Of a DNA stretch of 42,499 nucleotides, positions 7,063-15,514 are shown piece after piece. Below the pieces are notes generated by a model. That model ran no database searches. It saw only the letters and a list, made by a program, of their open reading frames with translations, and had not been told where the DNA came from. This stretch comes from an uncultured Alistipes sp. (GTDB taxonomy: Bacteria > Bacteroidota > Bacteroidia > Bacteroidales > Rikenellaceae). Numbering within the stretch: position 1 is the stretch's first letter; each line of letters begins with the position of its first letter. The position numbers and the translations under genes are program-made. The stretch spans positions 1 to 42,499 of the forward strand of contig CALUNH010000019.1 in the NCBI GenBank assembly GCA_944321965.1, given 5' to 3'.

Positions 7063-7136
7063 TAGCGGGAGAGAGACTTGAACTCTCGACCTCATGATTA
7101 TGAATCATGCGCTCTAACCAGCTGAGCTATCCCGCC
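7063..7136 (-). tRNA. tRNA-Met (CAT anticodon)
   Basis: The minus strand folds into a full cloverleaf of 74 nt. The acceptor stem is GGCGGGA with TCCCGCT (one G-U pair), the D-arm is GCTC...GAGC, and the anticodon stem CATGA/TCATG encloses loop TTCATAA with anticodon CAT. The T-arm carries GTTCAAGTC. CCA is not encoded (discriminator A, then CCT). It could be elongator tRNA-Met or the Ile2 tRNA whose CAT anticodon is modified to lysidine; the acceptor pairing G1-U72 rules out a standard initiator. Its 3' end points to the mobile element at 1-7000. Confidence 0.95.
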
Positions 7137-7270
7137 ATTGCTGAAAGCGTGTGCAAAGGTAATCGAAAAATCCGAACCTGCAAAATATTCGGACGAAAAA
7201 ACGCGGTAAAAACTTTCGGTGCCGGGTTGTGGCACTGATTTTGAGACATCTGCGCGAAAAATAAAATTCA

Positions 7271-7969
7271 ATGACTTCCTCCGAATCCTCCCGTCCCGGA
7301 TTTACCGACACCCTGGGCATCCTGAAACTCCTGGCCGGAATAACGCTGCTTGTGGCCCTATCCTGGGAAATTCTGGGCGGAAATCATGTCCATTTGTCCG
7401 ACACCTACCTGACGATCCAGTTTTTCGTCTGCATGATTTTCCTCTACGATTTTCTTTTCCGGCTGATTCAGTCCGGGCAGAAGTTTCGTTTTTTCGTGCG
7501 CCATCTGTTTTACCTGCTGATCTCGGTTCCCTATCTGACGCTTCTGTCGTGGGCGGATCTCCGCATGACCCACGACTGGGGGATTCTGGTGGGTCTGATT
7601 CCGATGCTGCGGGCTTTTCTGGCGATGTTCATCATCGTGCAGTGGATGGCGCGGGGGAGCCGGATGCAGTGGTTGTTTGCGGCTTACCTCTTCACGGTGG
7701 TGACCTTCACCTACCTTTCGGCGCTGGTGTTCTACGACTACGAGGTACTGGTGAATCCGCATCTCCATGGTTTCGGGAATGCCTTGTGGTGGGCATGGAT
7801 GAATGTCACGACGGTCGGGGCTGCGATTTTTCCGGTCACGGCCGTCGGGAAGGTGTTGAGTGTGCTGCTTCCGTCGTTGGGGATGATGTTCTTCCCGATC
7901 TTCACGACCTACATTCTCCAGGAGTATGCCGTGAAGAAGGGTTCCGAGGATACGCCGTCGGAGGTCTGA
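7271..7969 (+). CDS. Potassium-channel-family membrane protein with degenerate filter
   Basis: A 232-residue membrane protein with about five or six hydrophobic helices (roughly 15-35, 45-65, 75-92, 105-125, 132-155, 192-216). The C-terminal part has the two-helix pore layout of Ion_trans_2: W-W-A-W-M-N-V-T-T-V-G-A-A-I-F-P-V-T then G-K-V-L-S-V-L-L-P-S-L-G-M-M-F-F-P-I-F-T. At residues 180-185 the K+ filter T-V-G-Y-G-D is replaced by T-V-G-A-A-I, so K+ selectivity is doubtful. Similar 'TVGA' channels appear in other Bacteroidales as far as I recall. It stands alone, divergent from the tRNA, with a GC hairpin pair after the stop. Start chosen as the only ATG giving the first helix. Confidence 0.75.
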   Translation: MTSSESSRPGFTDTLGILKLLAGITLLVALSWEILGGNHVHLSDTYLTIQFFVCMIFLYDFLFRLIQSGQKFRFFVRHLFYLLISVPYLTLLSWADLRMTHDWGILVGLIPMLRAFLAMFIIVQWMARGSRMQWLFAAYLFTVVTFTYLSALVFYDYEVLVNPHLHGFGNALWWAWMNVTTVGAAIFPVTAVGKVLSVLLPSLGMMFFPIFTTYILQEYAVKKGSEDTPSEV

Positions 7970-8002
7970 CCCCCTCCCTCCGACAACCGGATTCCAGTTT
8001 TC

Positions 8003-8088
8003 CTGCCGGACGAAAGTCCGGCAGAAGATTCCGTTTCGATACCGGAAAATCCCTGCTGCAGAACTGTTCCGCGGCGGGGATTTTCCGG
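8003..8088. other. Two inverted repeats between convergent genes
   Basis: The first is a 9-bp stem CTGCCGGAC / GTCCGGCAG with a GAAA tetraloop (8003-8024). The second is a 12-bp stem CCGGAAAATCCC / GGGATTTTCCGG (8042-8053 and 8077-8088) around a 23-base loop. They lie between the channel gene and the end of the sulfatase gene, which point toward each other, so they probably end transcription from both sides, although T-tracts are weak. Confidence 0.5.
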
Positions 8089-8155
8089 AGGGCCGGAGAG
8101 TCGGCTGTCAACCCGAGAATCCTTCGGCTCAATCACCCCATTGGCAATCCGGGAC

Positions 8156-9550
8156 TCAGTGAGCCTGTCGGTTTGTTTTCTGCGGATTGGCGTCGTAGAA
8201 ACTTTTGTAGTCGCCGTGCCGCGGGGCCCCGGGTTTATCGGGATACCAGTCGGGCATTTCGTCGACCTTGGCCTTCAGTTTGGCGTATAGTTCCTGCACC
8301 TCGGGCGAGCACTCCGTCACATCGAGGGGATGCTGCTCCATGGGGTCCTCGGAGAAGTGGTAGAACCGCCCGTCCCAATAATATTTGTATTCGGTATTGA
8401 AGGCGCAGCGGGCGGCTCGCGGATAGGGCTTGTGAGGCCACAGGGGATTGAAATGCACGAGGGTGAATTCCCGCTGAAGGGGTTCCAGTCCGCAGAGTTC
8501 GGGATAGAGCGAGATGCCGTCGATGCGCCACTCTTCAGGAACTTTGATACCCATGGCATCGGCTATCGTGGGCATGAAGTCGGTCATGTCGACGAGGCGT
8601 TCGCTGACGCGCCCGGACTTGATTTTGTCGCCCCAGGCGATCAGCAGGGGGACGTGCGTACCGTTTGAGGTTGCATTTCCCTTTCCGCCCTTGATTTCGC
8701 GTCCGTCGCTCATTTTCGAGACGACCTGCTCCATGGTTCCGTTGTCGCCGACGAAGATCAGGATGGTATTGTCCCAAAGACCATCCGCCTGGAGTTTGTC
8801 TACGAACTTCCCGACCTGCTTGTCGAGATAAGCGACCATGTCGGGGAAGTGCCGGGTATCGTGAATGAATCGGGTTTCGGGATTGTCGGTCCAGCACTCG
8901 GAGTCGGGTGTGGGAACATGGGGGGTATGGACCAGCGGCGTGGGATAGTAGAGCAGGAAGGGCTTCCCGGCTGCGGCCTGGCGGTCGATGTAGTCGAATG
9001 CATAGCGCAGGGCGTCGTCGGGGCCGTAGTAGCTGAAATCATAGCGTCCGTTGTTGTCGAGATAGGAGAAGGCATAGCGGTCTGTGGCTTTGTCCCCGGC
9101 GAGTTCCTTGTAGATTTCGAGCTGGCAGAGGCACCATTCGTCGAATCCGAGCTTGGAAACCATCTCCCGGGAACGTCCGAGCTGCCATTTTCCGACGATC
9201 GCCGTGGAATACCCGGCCTGTTGTGCGAGGTGTGCGAAAGTGTGCTCGTCGTCGTTCATGTATCCGAAGTTGACATAGTTGCGGTCGTTGTATATTCCGG
9301 TCATGAGTTGCACGCGCGAAGGGGTGCTGAGGGGCATGGCGTGCATGTTTTCGAAGCGTATTGCCTGCCGGGCGAGTGAGTCGATGCAGGGGGTCTGGTA
9401 ACTGACTCCGCCGTAGCAGCCGATACATTCGCTTCCGAGATCGTCGGCGAGGATCAGGATGATGTTGGGCCGTTGAGGTTCCTGTTGGGAGCAGGCGGTT
9501 GATGCGAGTGCCAGTACGCCGATTCCGGCGGCTTTGAACGGGCTTTTCAT
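8156..9550 (-). CDS. Sulfatase-family lipoprotein (serine-type)
   Basis: This is a 464-residue protein. The signal peptide ends in a lipobox-like S-T-A-C at Cys20, so it is probably a lipoprotein. The alkaline phosphatase/sulfatase fold shows N-I-I-L-I-L-A-D-D-L-G (Asp36-Asp37 metal ligands), L-S-T-P-S-R-V-Q-L-M-T-G with Ser75 as the residue converted to formylglycine, and F-V-G-D-N-G-T late in the fold. Serine-type enzymes need the anaerobic maturase anSME. The usual G-K-W-H-L-G reads G-K-W-Q-L-G (Lys121, Gln123), a variant seen in one branch of the family. It would remove sulfate from a host or dietary glycan; the substrate cannot be told. It stands alone with no SusC/D next to it. Confidence 0.85.
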   Translation of the reverse strand: MKSPFKAAGIGVLALASTACSQQEPQRPNIILILADDLGSECIGCYGGVSYQTPCIDSLARQAIRFENMHAMPLSTPSRVQLMTGIYNDRNYVNFGYMNDDEHTFAHLAQQAGYSTAIVGKWQLGRSREMVSKLGFDEWCLCQLEIYKELAGDKATDRYAFSYLDNNGRYDFSYYGPDDALRYAFDYIDRQAAAGKPFLLYYPTPLVHTPHVPTPDSECWTDNPETRFIHDTRHFPDMVAYLDKQVGKFVDKLQADGLWDNTILIFVGDNGTMEQVVSKMSDGREIKGGKGNATSNGTHVPLLIAWGDKIKSGRVSERLVDMTDFMPTIADAMGIKVPEEWRIDGISLYPELCGLEPLQREFTLVHFNPLWPHKPYPRAARCAFNTEYKYYWDGRFYHFSEDPMEQHPLDVTECSPEVQELYAKLKAKVDEMPDWYPDKPGAPRHGDYKSFYDANPQKTNRQAH

Positions 9551-9658
9551 GGCTTTCGGTTTTAAGGGTTATCTTTCGCGAAAATAGTTTTTTATTTCGT
9601 AAAAACAAATATCGAAACCCAATTTATTTTCGAATGGAATATATTGTATTTTGAAATG

Positions 9659-9692
9659 AAAATCCAGCTCTGTATACACATGGCTGGATTTT
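9659..9692 (-). terminator. Terminator after mscL
   Basis: AAAATCCAGC and GCTGGATTTT form a 10-bp stem around a 14-base loop, 26 bases after the mscL stop on the minus strand, and the 3' arm ends in TTTT. Because of the symmetric A/T ends it may also stop transcripts from the other direction. Confidence 0.7.
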
Positions 9693-9717
9693 GCTGAATA
9701 TCAGGTTGTTTGCTGCT

Positions 9718-10194
9718 TTACTTGTGTTGTTCCTTCAGCAGGTCACGGATTTCGGTCAGGAGCAGTTCCTCTTTCGAAGGGGCGGGCGGAGCGGGCGGCG
9801 TCTGGGCCTTTTTCTTCATGAGCCGGTTCATGAGTTTGACCATGAGGAAGACGCAGAAGGCGAGGATGACGAAATCGACACACTGCTGGATGAATGCGCC
9901 GTAGTTCCAGTAAATGGGCTCTACGGGTGCAGCCTGGGCTGCCGCATCGGTTCCGCCGACCAGTCCCTCGACGGAGTGCATGGCTCCGGATGTAACGTCG
10001 CGGACCTTCGAGATGTCGATCCGGAGCTGCGAGAAGTCGGTGTTTCCGATCAACGCCCCGATCGGGGGCATGAGGATGTCGTTCACGAGCGAGGAGACGA
10101 TCTTTCCGAACGCGCCTCCGATGATCACGCCGACGGCCATGTCCATGACATTGCCTTTCATGGCGAATTCCTTGAATTCCTTGAAGAAAGCCAT
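9718..10194 (-). CDS. mscL: Large-conductance mechanosensitive channel MscL
   Basis: A 158-residue inner-membrane protein, normal or slightly long for the family. The N-terminus [34 protein letters not shown] is the highly conserved MscL amphipathic helix and first membrane span. The second span is [17 protein letters not shown], followed by a Pro/Ala-rich linker and the C-terminal helix L-L-T-E-I-R-D-L-L. The homopentamer opens under membrane tension to release solutes in osmotic downshock. ATG 10194 starts exactly at the family N-terminus; the longer frame upstream reads through the 9-bp repeats and is rejected. A near-consensus -7 box TATCTTTA on the minus strand at 10349-10356 could be its promoter. 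Confidence 0.95.
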   Translation of the reverse strand: MAFFKEFKEFAMKGNVMDMAVGVIIGGAFGKIVSSLVNDILMPPIGALIGNTDFSQLRIDISKVRDVTSGAMHSVEGLVGGTDAAAQAAPVEPIYWNYGAFIQQCVDFVILAFCVFLMVKLMNRLMKKKAQTPPAPPAPSKEELLLTEIRDLLKEQHK

Positions 10195-10280
10195 ATTTTC
10201 CGAGTTTTGGTTTTGGTTATGGGATCGTTTCGTTTTTCTCTGCAGGCAGGAAGCGGCGGGCACCCGACGGCCTGCGGCCC

Positions 10281-10325
10281 GACGGCTCCGACGGCTCCGA
10301 CGACTCCGACGGCTCCGACGGCTCC
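10281..10325. repeat. 9-bp tandem repeat, 5 copies
   Basis: Five consecutive copies of GACGGCTCC (the third has one change, GACGACTCC), 45 bases in all, in the leader of mscL. The unit length is a multiple of three, but no supported gene covers it. Confidence 0.85.
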
Positions 10326-10482
10326 GACGATTTCCCTCCCGTTTTCGGTAAAGATACGGAAAATCCCCGAATTGTGAACTTTCCGGGCAAGATGCGTGCC
10401 TTTTCGGCCGGGAATCTGCAGCCGTCGTGTTCTCCCCTGCGGGGAATGATACGCCGGGAGCACACAATTCCGAGGTTTTTCG

Positions 10483-10490
10483 TATCTTTG
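10483..10490 (+). promoter_or_regulatory. -7 box of the symporter/amidase operon
   Basis: TATCTTTG matches TAnnTTTG fully. A good -33 TTTG at the usual spacing is missing. The start codon is 90 bases downstream, leaving a leader of ~80 bases. Confidence 0.5.
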
Positions 10491-10580
10491 CTGACGTATG
10501 TACCGTGCGGGAAACGCCGTGCGCCGCCTGCCCGCAGGGCAGCGGGGCCCTTCCCCGCACCGAAATCCGAAGAATCCGCC

Positions 10581-12032
10581 ATGACACCCGTTGCCGTCAT
10601 CTGTACCGTTTTGGGCTATATCGCCGTGCTGTTCGCCGTTGCGTGGCTCTCGGGTCGGCGTGCCGACAATGCGGGCTTTTTCACCGGGAATCGCCGCACG
10701 CCGTGGTATATGGCGGCCTTTGCGATGATCGGAGCGGCGATGTCGGGCGTGACGTTCATCTCGGTGCCGGGTTCTGTGGCCGCAGACTCCTTCTCCTACA
10801 TGCAGATGGTCGCGGGCTTTACCGTGGGCCAGCTTGTCGTGGCCTACGTGCTGATCCCGACCTTCTACCGCCTGCGGGTGGTCTCGCTCTACGAATATCT
10901 GGACGACCGCTTCGGCGTGGCCTCGCACCGCACCGGGGCGTGGTTCTTCTTCATCTCGAAGATGCTGGGCGCTGCACTGCGGGTCTATGTGGTCTGCGCG
11001 GTGCTGCAGCTGCTGGTCTTCGCGCACTACGGCATTCCGTTCTGGGCCAACGCGCTGGTGACGATGGCCTTCGTGTGGCTCTATACGCACCAGGGGGGCG
11101 TGAAGTCGCTGATCTGGACCGATACGCTCAAGACGCTGTGCCTGGTCGGGAGCCTCGTGCTGTCGATCCTCTTCATCATGCAGGCGCTGGGCCTTTCGGT
11201 GGGGGAGACGGCACGTGAGGTGGCGGCCTCTCCGATGTCGCGGATCTTCTTCTTCGACGACCCTTCGTCGGACCGCTACTTCTGGAAGATGTTTGCGGCG
11301 GGGATCGTGCTGCTGGTGGCCATGACGGGACTCGACCAGGACATGATGCAGCGGAACCTGAGCTGCGCGACGCCGCGCGATTCGCAGAAGAACATCGTAC
11401 TGACGGCCGTGAGCCAGATCTTCGTGATCTTCCTCTTCCTGGTGCTGGGGGTGCTGCTCTACCTCTACGCGGCGCGGACCGGGATGGCGCTTCCGGAAAA
11501 GAGCGACCAGGTATTTTCGCTGGTGGCGGTTGAAGGCGGGCTTCCGCTTGTAGTTGGCATTCTGTTTGTTGTAGGGCTTATCTCAAGCACTTATTCGGCT
11601 GCGGGATCGGCGCTCACGGCGCTGACGACCTCCTTCACGGTGGATATCCTCGAAGGCCCGAAACGCATGGACGACGTGCGCCTGACACGCCTGCGCAAGG
11701 GGGTGCATGTGGGGATGGCGCTGGGAATGGCGGCCGTGATCCTGGCCTTCGAATACTGGGCCGACGACAGCGTGATCAACCTGGTCTACAAGGTGGCCAG
11801 CTACACTTACGGCCCGATCCTCGGGATGTTCGCCTTCGGGATGGTGATGCGCCGCCGGGTGCGTGACCGCTGGATCCCGCTGGTGGCGGTTTTGGCTCCG
11901 GTTCTGAGTGCCCTGCTGCAGACATGGGCCCGCGAGGCGTGGGATTACCGAATCGGTTTCGAACTTCTGATCTACAATGCCGCCTTTACGATGATCGGCA
12001 TGTGGATACTATCGCAAAAGAATGAAAAATAG
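10581..12032 (+). CDS. Sodium:solute symporter family transporter
   Basis: A 483-residue inner-membrane protein of about 13 spans, the normal size for the SSS family. The N-terminus [16 protein letters not shown], a [11 protein letters not shown] block and [14 protein letters not shown] are typical of the first spans; [13 protein letters not shown] and [15 protein letters not shown] follow (the latter with Na+-site Ser/Thr). Uptake of a small solute such as a sugar acid, sialic acid or amino acid is likely, but the substrate cannot be told. ATG 10581 matches the family start. The stop overlaps the next gene by 11 bases, so the two are probably translationally coupled and the next product may release the solute. 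Confidence 0.85.
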   Translation: MTPVAVICTVLGYIAVLFAVAWLSGRRADNAGFFTGNRRTPWYMAAFAMIGAAMSGVTFISVPGSVAADSFSYMQMVAGFTVGQLVVAYVLIPTFYRLRVVSLYEYLDDRFGVASHRTGAWFFFISKMLGAALRVYVVCAVLQLLVFAHYGIPFWANALVTMAFVWLYTHQGGVKSLIWTDTLKTLCLVGSLVLSILFIMQALGLSVGETAREVAASPMSRIFFFDDPSSDRYFWKMFAAGIVLLVAMTGLDQDMMQRNLSCATPRDSQKNIVLTAVSQIFVIFLFLVLGVLLYLYAARTGMALPEKSDQVFSLVAVEGGLPLVVGILFVVGLISSTYSAAGSALTALTTSFTVDILEGPKRMDDVRLTRLRKGVHVGMALGMAAVILAFEYWADDSVINLVYKVASYTYGPILGMFAFGMVMRRRVRDRWIPLVAVLAPVLSALLQTWAREAWDYRIGFELLIYNAAFTMIGMWILSQKNEK

Positions 12033-15024
12033 ACTGTTATATATTATTATTTCACTTTTCGCATTAGGTGAAGTTTCGGCTGCGGAGATCGGCTCCGCGA
12101 CGCGGGCCGAAATTGCCCGGACGCTTTCGCGGATCGTTTCGCGCGAGGTGTCGGGCGGCTACCAGAAGGCGGAGCCGATTCCGGTGCGGGTGCAGGGCGT
12201 GAAGGCTTCGCGCCGCACGGTGCGGATCTACGCCTCGATCGGACTTTCGTACTACCCCTTCCGCGTGGAAAATACGCGGGCGATGCGCGATTCGGTGCGG
12301 GCGCTGCTCCCGGCGGAGTTCCGCAAGGCGCAGATCGAGCTCTACACCGACAACCACGAAATCGCGGAACTGATTCCGCTGGCCTGCCGCGATGCGTCGC
12401 AGGTGCGGCGGCTGGTCGAGAAGCGGAAACTCGTCCTCTTCACCAACCGCTCCGGCGTGTCGGAGCGTCCGCTGGTGACGTGCCTCTCGACGGCCGTGCC
12501 GACTCCGACCGCGGGGCTTGCGGGACGCCATATCGCCGTATGGCAGAGCCACGGACGCTATTTCGACCAGCCGGAGAACCGCTGGCGGTGGCAGCGCTCG
12601 GCGCTGTGGCAGACCTGCGAGGACCTCTATACGCAGAGTTACGTGCTGCCGTACCTGGTCCCGATGCTCGAAAATGCCGGGGCGTGCGTGCTGCTGCCGC
12701 GCGAACGCGACGTGCAGCGTCACGAGGTGCTGGCCGACAACGATGCCGAACGGGAATATGCCGAACAGGGGGCCTGGGAAGCGGGCGGTGCTGGCTTTGC
12801 CCATCGTCGGCAGGTCTACCTGACTGGTGAAAACCCCTTCCGGGAGGGTACGACACGCCGGATCCGGAGCGTGACGCACCGTCCGTCGGGCGAGGCCGAA
12901 TGGCGGGCCACGATCCCCGAGCGGGGCGAATATGCCGTCTACGTGAGCTACGAGTCGACCCCGGAGAGTGTCGACGATGCCCGCTATACGGTGCACCACC
13001 TGGGCGGCGAGACCGAATTCGCGGTCAATCAGACGATGGGCGGTGGAACCTGGATTTATCTGGGCCATTTTTCGTTTGCCCCGGGTGAGCAGCCGATCGT
13101 GACGCTGACGAACCGTTCGCGGCGTGCCGGGCGGCTGGTTTCGGCCGATGCCGTGAAGGTGGGCGGGGGTTTCGGGAATGTGGCGCGTACTCCGTGCGAT
13201 TCGCTTCGGAGGCCCGACCGGGAGTATATGGCCGAGACGAGCGGCTACCCGCGTTTCTGCGAGGGGGCGCGCTACTGGCTGCAATGGGCCGGGTTTCCCG
13301 AGGCGGTCTATTCGCCGAAAAACCATAAGGACGACTACAAGGACGACTACATGTCGCGGGCCCATTGGGTCAACGCCCTGCTGGGCGGTTCGGAGCGCCT
13401 GCCCGATTCGACGGGCCTGCACATCCCGCTCGACATGGCCCTGGCGTTCCATTCGGATGCCGGGGTGCGCGACGGCGACGGGATCGTCGGGACGCTGGGC
13501 ATCTGCTATACGCGGGAGCACGGCGGGAAGTTCGAGGGCGGTGCCGACCGCTACCGCTCGCGCGACCTGACGGACCTCGTGCAGACGCAGGTCGTGGAGG
13601 ATATCCGCCGCACCTGCGAACCCGACTGGCAGCGGCGCGGAATCTGGAACCGCGCCTACTATGAAGCGCGGGTCCCGGGGGTTCCGACCATGCTGCTCGA
13701 ACTGCTTTCGCACCAGAATTTCGCCGACATGCGCCTGGGGCAGGATCCGCGTTTCCGGTTCCTCGTAAGCCGGGCCGTCTACAAGGGTATCTTACGCTAT
13801 GTCAGCTCGCAATACGGATTATCTGAAGTGGTGGTTCAACCGCTTCCGGTGACGTCGTTCGCCGCGGAGTTCACCCCCGACAACCGGGTGCGGCTCTCGT
13901 GGCAGCCGACAGCCGACCCGCTGGAACCTTCGGCCGCCCCGACGGCCTATGTGGTCTATACGCGGCGCGACGACGGGGGATTCGACAACGGCCGCCGGAC
14001 CGACCGCCCCGAACTGACCGTCGAACAGGAGCCCGGACACGTGTACAGCTACCGCGTGACGGCCGTGAACGACGGCGGAGAGAGTTTCCCGGGCGAGACC
14101 CTGGCGGTGTGCCGCGTGGCCGAGGAAAGGGGGCGCGTGCTGGTGGTCAACGGATTCGACCGCGTGAGCGGTCCCGAGAGCGTGCGGTGCGACTCGCTGG
14201 CGGGATTCCGCATGGACCTCGACGGCGGGGTCCCCGACCGCATGGACATCTCGTTCATCGGCCCCCAGCGGGTCTTCGACCTCGCCCAGGCACGCTGCAA
14301 TATCGACAGCATCGCCCTCGGGGCCTGCGACCGCAGCTACGAAACCGACGTGATCGGCGGCAATACGTTCGACTATCCGGCGCTGCACGGCCGTTCGATC
14401 GCTGCGGCGGGCTACTCGTTCTGTTCGGCATCGGTGCGGGCCGTCGAGGAGGGGCGCGTCGCGCTGGAGGCCTATGGCGCGGTCGACCTGATTCTGGGCA
14501 AGCAGCGCACCACGCCGATGGGCCGCGGGCTCGGCGAACCTTCGTTCACGGCCTTCCCGGAGGCCCTGCAGGGGCGTTTGCGGCGCTATCTGGCCGATGG
14601 CGGGGCGTTGTTCGCCTCGGGGGCCTACGTCCTTTCGGACCTTGCGGGGGGCGCTGAGGCGGAGTCCGCCGGGCGGGCCTTTGCCGGGGAGGTGCTGCGC
14701 TGCCGGTTGGATACCTGCCGCGAGTCGGGGACGGGGCGCATCCGCGTCGTGGCGGCTCACCCGGGATTCTCGCGCGGCGAGTACCGTTTCAACACGCTCT
14801 ACCGCCCCGATTGCTACGTCGTCGAGCGGCGGGATGCCCTGCGTCCGGCCGGGGACGGGGCGTTTGCCGTAATGCGCTACGACGATGACGGAGGTACGGC
14901 CGCCGTGGCGTGCGAAACCCCCGGAAGGACCTTTGTGGCGGGCTTCCCGTTCGAGACGATCCGCGACGGCGTGCAGCGCGACCGCCTGATGCGTGACGTA
15001 TTGGACTTCCTCATGAAGAAATAG
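12022..15024 (+). CDS. Secreted amidase-like protein with inserted golvesin/xanthan-lyase-type domain
   Basis: A 1000-residue exported protein with a signal peptide ending near A-S-A-A (~21). An N-acetylmuramoyl-L-alanine amidase (Amidase_3) fold is suggested by spaced key residues: V-W-Q-S-H-G-R (His177), C-E-D (Glu200), L-A-F-H-S-D-A-G (His477) and M-L-L-E-L-L-S-H-Q-N (Glu560). Between the second and third blocks, ~280-385 is a beta-sandwich (Y-A-V-Y-V-S-Y ... W-I-Y-L-G-H-F) like the golvesin C-terminal/xanthan-lyase domain. A fibronectin III-like module lies at ~610-690, and the C-terminal ~300 residues are of unclear fold. Database names for such proteins include 'xanthan lyase'; the zinc-ligand pattern argues for peptidoglycan amide cleavage. 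It overlaps the symporter gene by 11 bases, which suggests joint use of a cell-wall product. Confidence 0.7.
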   Translation: MKNRLLYIIISLFALGEVSAAEIGSATRAEIARTLSRIVSREVSGGYQKAEPIPVRVQGVKASRRTVRIYASIGLSYYPFRVENTRAMRDSVRALLPAEFRKAQIELYTDNHEIAELIPLACRDASQVRRLVEKRKLVLFTNRSGVSERPLVTCLSTAVPTPTAGLAGRHIAVWQSHGRYFDQPENRWRWQRSALWQTCEDLYTQSYVLPYLVPMLENAGACVLLPRERDVQRHEVLADNDAEREYAEQGAWEAGGAGFAHRRQVYLTGENPFREGTTRRIRSVTHRPSGEAEWRATIPERGEYAVYVSYESTPESVDDARYTVHHLGGETEFAVNQTMGGGTWIYLGHFSFAPGEQPIVTLTNRSRRAGRLVSADAVKVGGGFGNVARTPCDSLRRPDREYMAETSGYPRFCEGARYWLQWAGFPEAVYSPKNHKDDYKDDYMSRAHWVNALLGGSERLPDSTGLHIPLDMALAFHSDAGVRDGDGIVGTLGICYTREHGGKFEGGADRYRSRDLTDLVQTQVVEDIRRTCEPDWQRRGIWNRAYYEARVPGVPTMLLELLSHQNFADMRLGQDPRFRFLVSRAVYKGILRYVSSQYGLSEVVVQPLPVTSFAAEFTPDNRVRLSWQPTADPLEPSAAPTAYVVYTRRDDGGFDNGRRTDRPELTVEQEPGHVYSYRVTAVNDGGESFPGETLAVCRVAEERGRVLVVNGFDRVSGPESVRCDSLAGFRMDLDGGVPDRMDISFIGPQRVFDLAQARCNIDSIALGACDRSYETDVIGGNTFDYPALHGRSIAAAGYSFCSASVRAVEEGRVALEAYGAVDLILGKQRTTPMGRGLGEPSFTAFPEALQGRLRRYLADGGALFASGAYVLSDLAGGAEAESAGRAFAGEVLRCRLDTCRESGTGRIRVVAAHPGFSRGEYRFNTLYRPDCYVVERRDALRPAGDGAFAVMRYDDDGGTAAVACETPGRTFVAGFPFETIRDGVQRDRLMRDVLDFLMKK

Positions 15025-15063
15025 TTGAGATGGTTTGTTTTATTCGTTAAAATTTATAGAGTT

Positions 15064-15513
15064 ATGTCGTTGGAACAGCAGATTTCGAAAGGAATCATAG
15101 AGGCCATGAAGGCCAAGGATACGGTGCGCCTGAGCGCGCTCCGCAACGCCAAGAAGTACATCATCGAAGCCAAGACCGCCGGTCCCGAGGTGGCTGAACT
15201 CCCCGATGCCGACGTGCTGAAGATCATCTCGAAACTCGCCAAGCAGGGCACGGACTCCGCGGCGATCTTCACCGAACAGAACCGCGCCGATTTGGCCGCC
15301 GAAGAGCTCGCCCAGGTGGCCGTCTATCAGGAGTTCCTCCCCAAGCAGCTCACCCCGGAGGAACTGACCGCCGAGGTTCGGGCCATCATCGCCGAAGTCG
15401 GTGCCACGTCGATGAAGGAGATGGGCAAGGTGATGGGTGTGGCCTCGAAGCGCCTGGCCGGGCGTGCCGACGGCAAGGAGATTTCGGCCAAGGTCAAGGA
15501 ACTCCTCGCATAA
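15064..15513 (+). CDS. GatB/YqeY domain protein
   Basis: A 149-residue soluble protein, the family's usual length. It opens L-E-Q-Q-I-S-K-G-I-I-E-A-M-K-A-K-D-T-V-R-L-S-A-L-R-N-A-K, has Y-Q-E-F-L-P-K-Q-L-T-P-E-E-L in the middle, and ends M-G-K-V-M-G-V-A-S-K-R-L-A-G-R-A-D-G-K-E-I-S, all hallmarks of YqeY, which resembles the tRNA-binding C-terminal domain of the GatB amidotransferase subunit. The cellular role is not settled. ATG 15064 fits the family start; an in-frame ATG at 15025 adds 13 hydrophobic residues without family match. It lies 39 bases after the amidase-like gene and 1 base before the next gene. Confidence 0.9.
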   Translation: MSLEQQISKGIIEAMKAKDTVRLSALRNAKKYIIEAKTAGPEVAELPDADVLKIISKLAKQGTDSAAIFTEQNRADLAAEELAQVAVYQEFLPKQLTPEELTAEVRAIIAEVGATSMKEMGKVMGVASKRLAGRADGKEISAKVKELLA

Positions 15514-15514
15514 A

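Larger units (their letters stand above)
10195..10580. other. Intergenic region between mscL and the symporter operon
   Basis: No gene is seen in these 386 bases. They hold the leader of mscL (minus), a GC-rich 9-bp tandem repeat (10281-10325), a possible mscL -7 box (10349-10356, minus strand) and a clear forward -7 box at 10483-10490 for the symporter operon. Confidence 0.6.

Noticed and set aside
10374-10580. Upstream extension of the symporter
   Set aside because: The added residues are Pro/Arg-rich, span the promoter, and the family start lies at 10581.
12064-13713. A 549-codon open frame antisense to the amidase-like gene
   Set aside because: High-GC codons of the real gene give long antisense frames; no promoter, start site or domain supports it.
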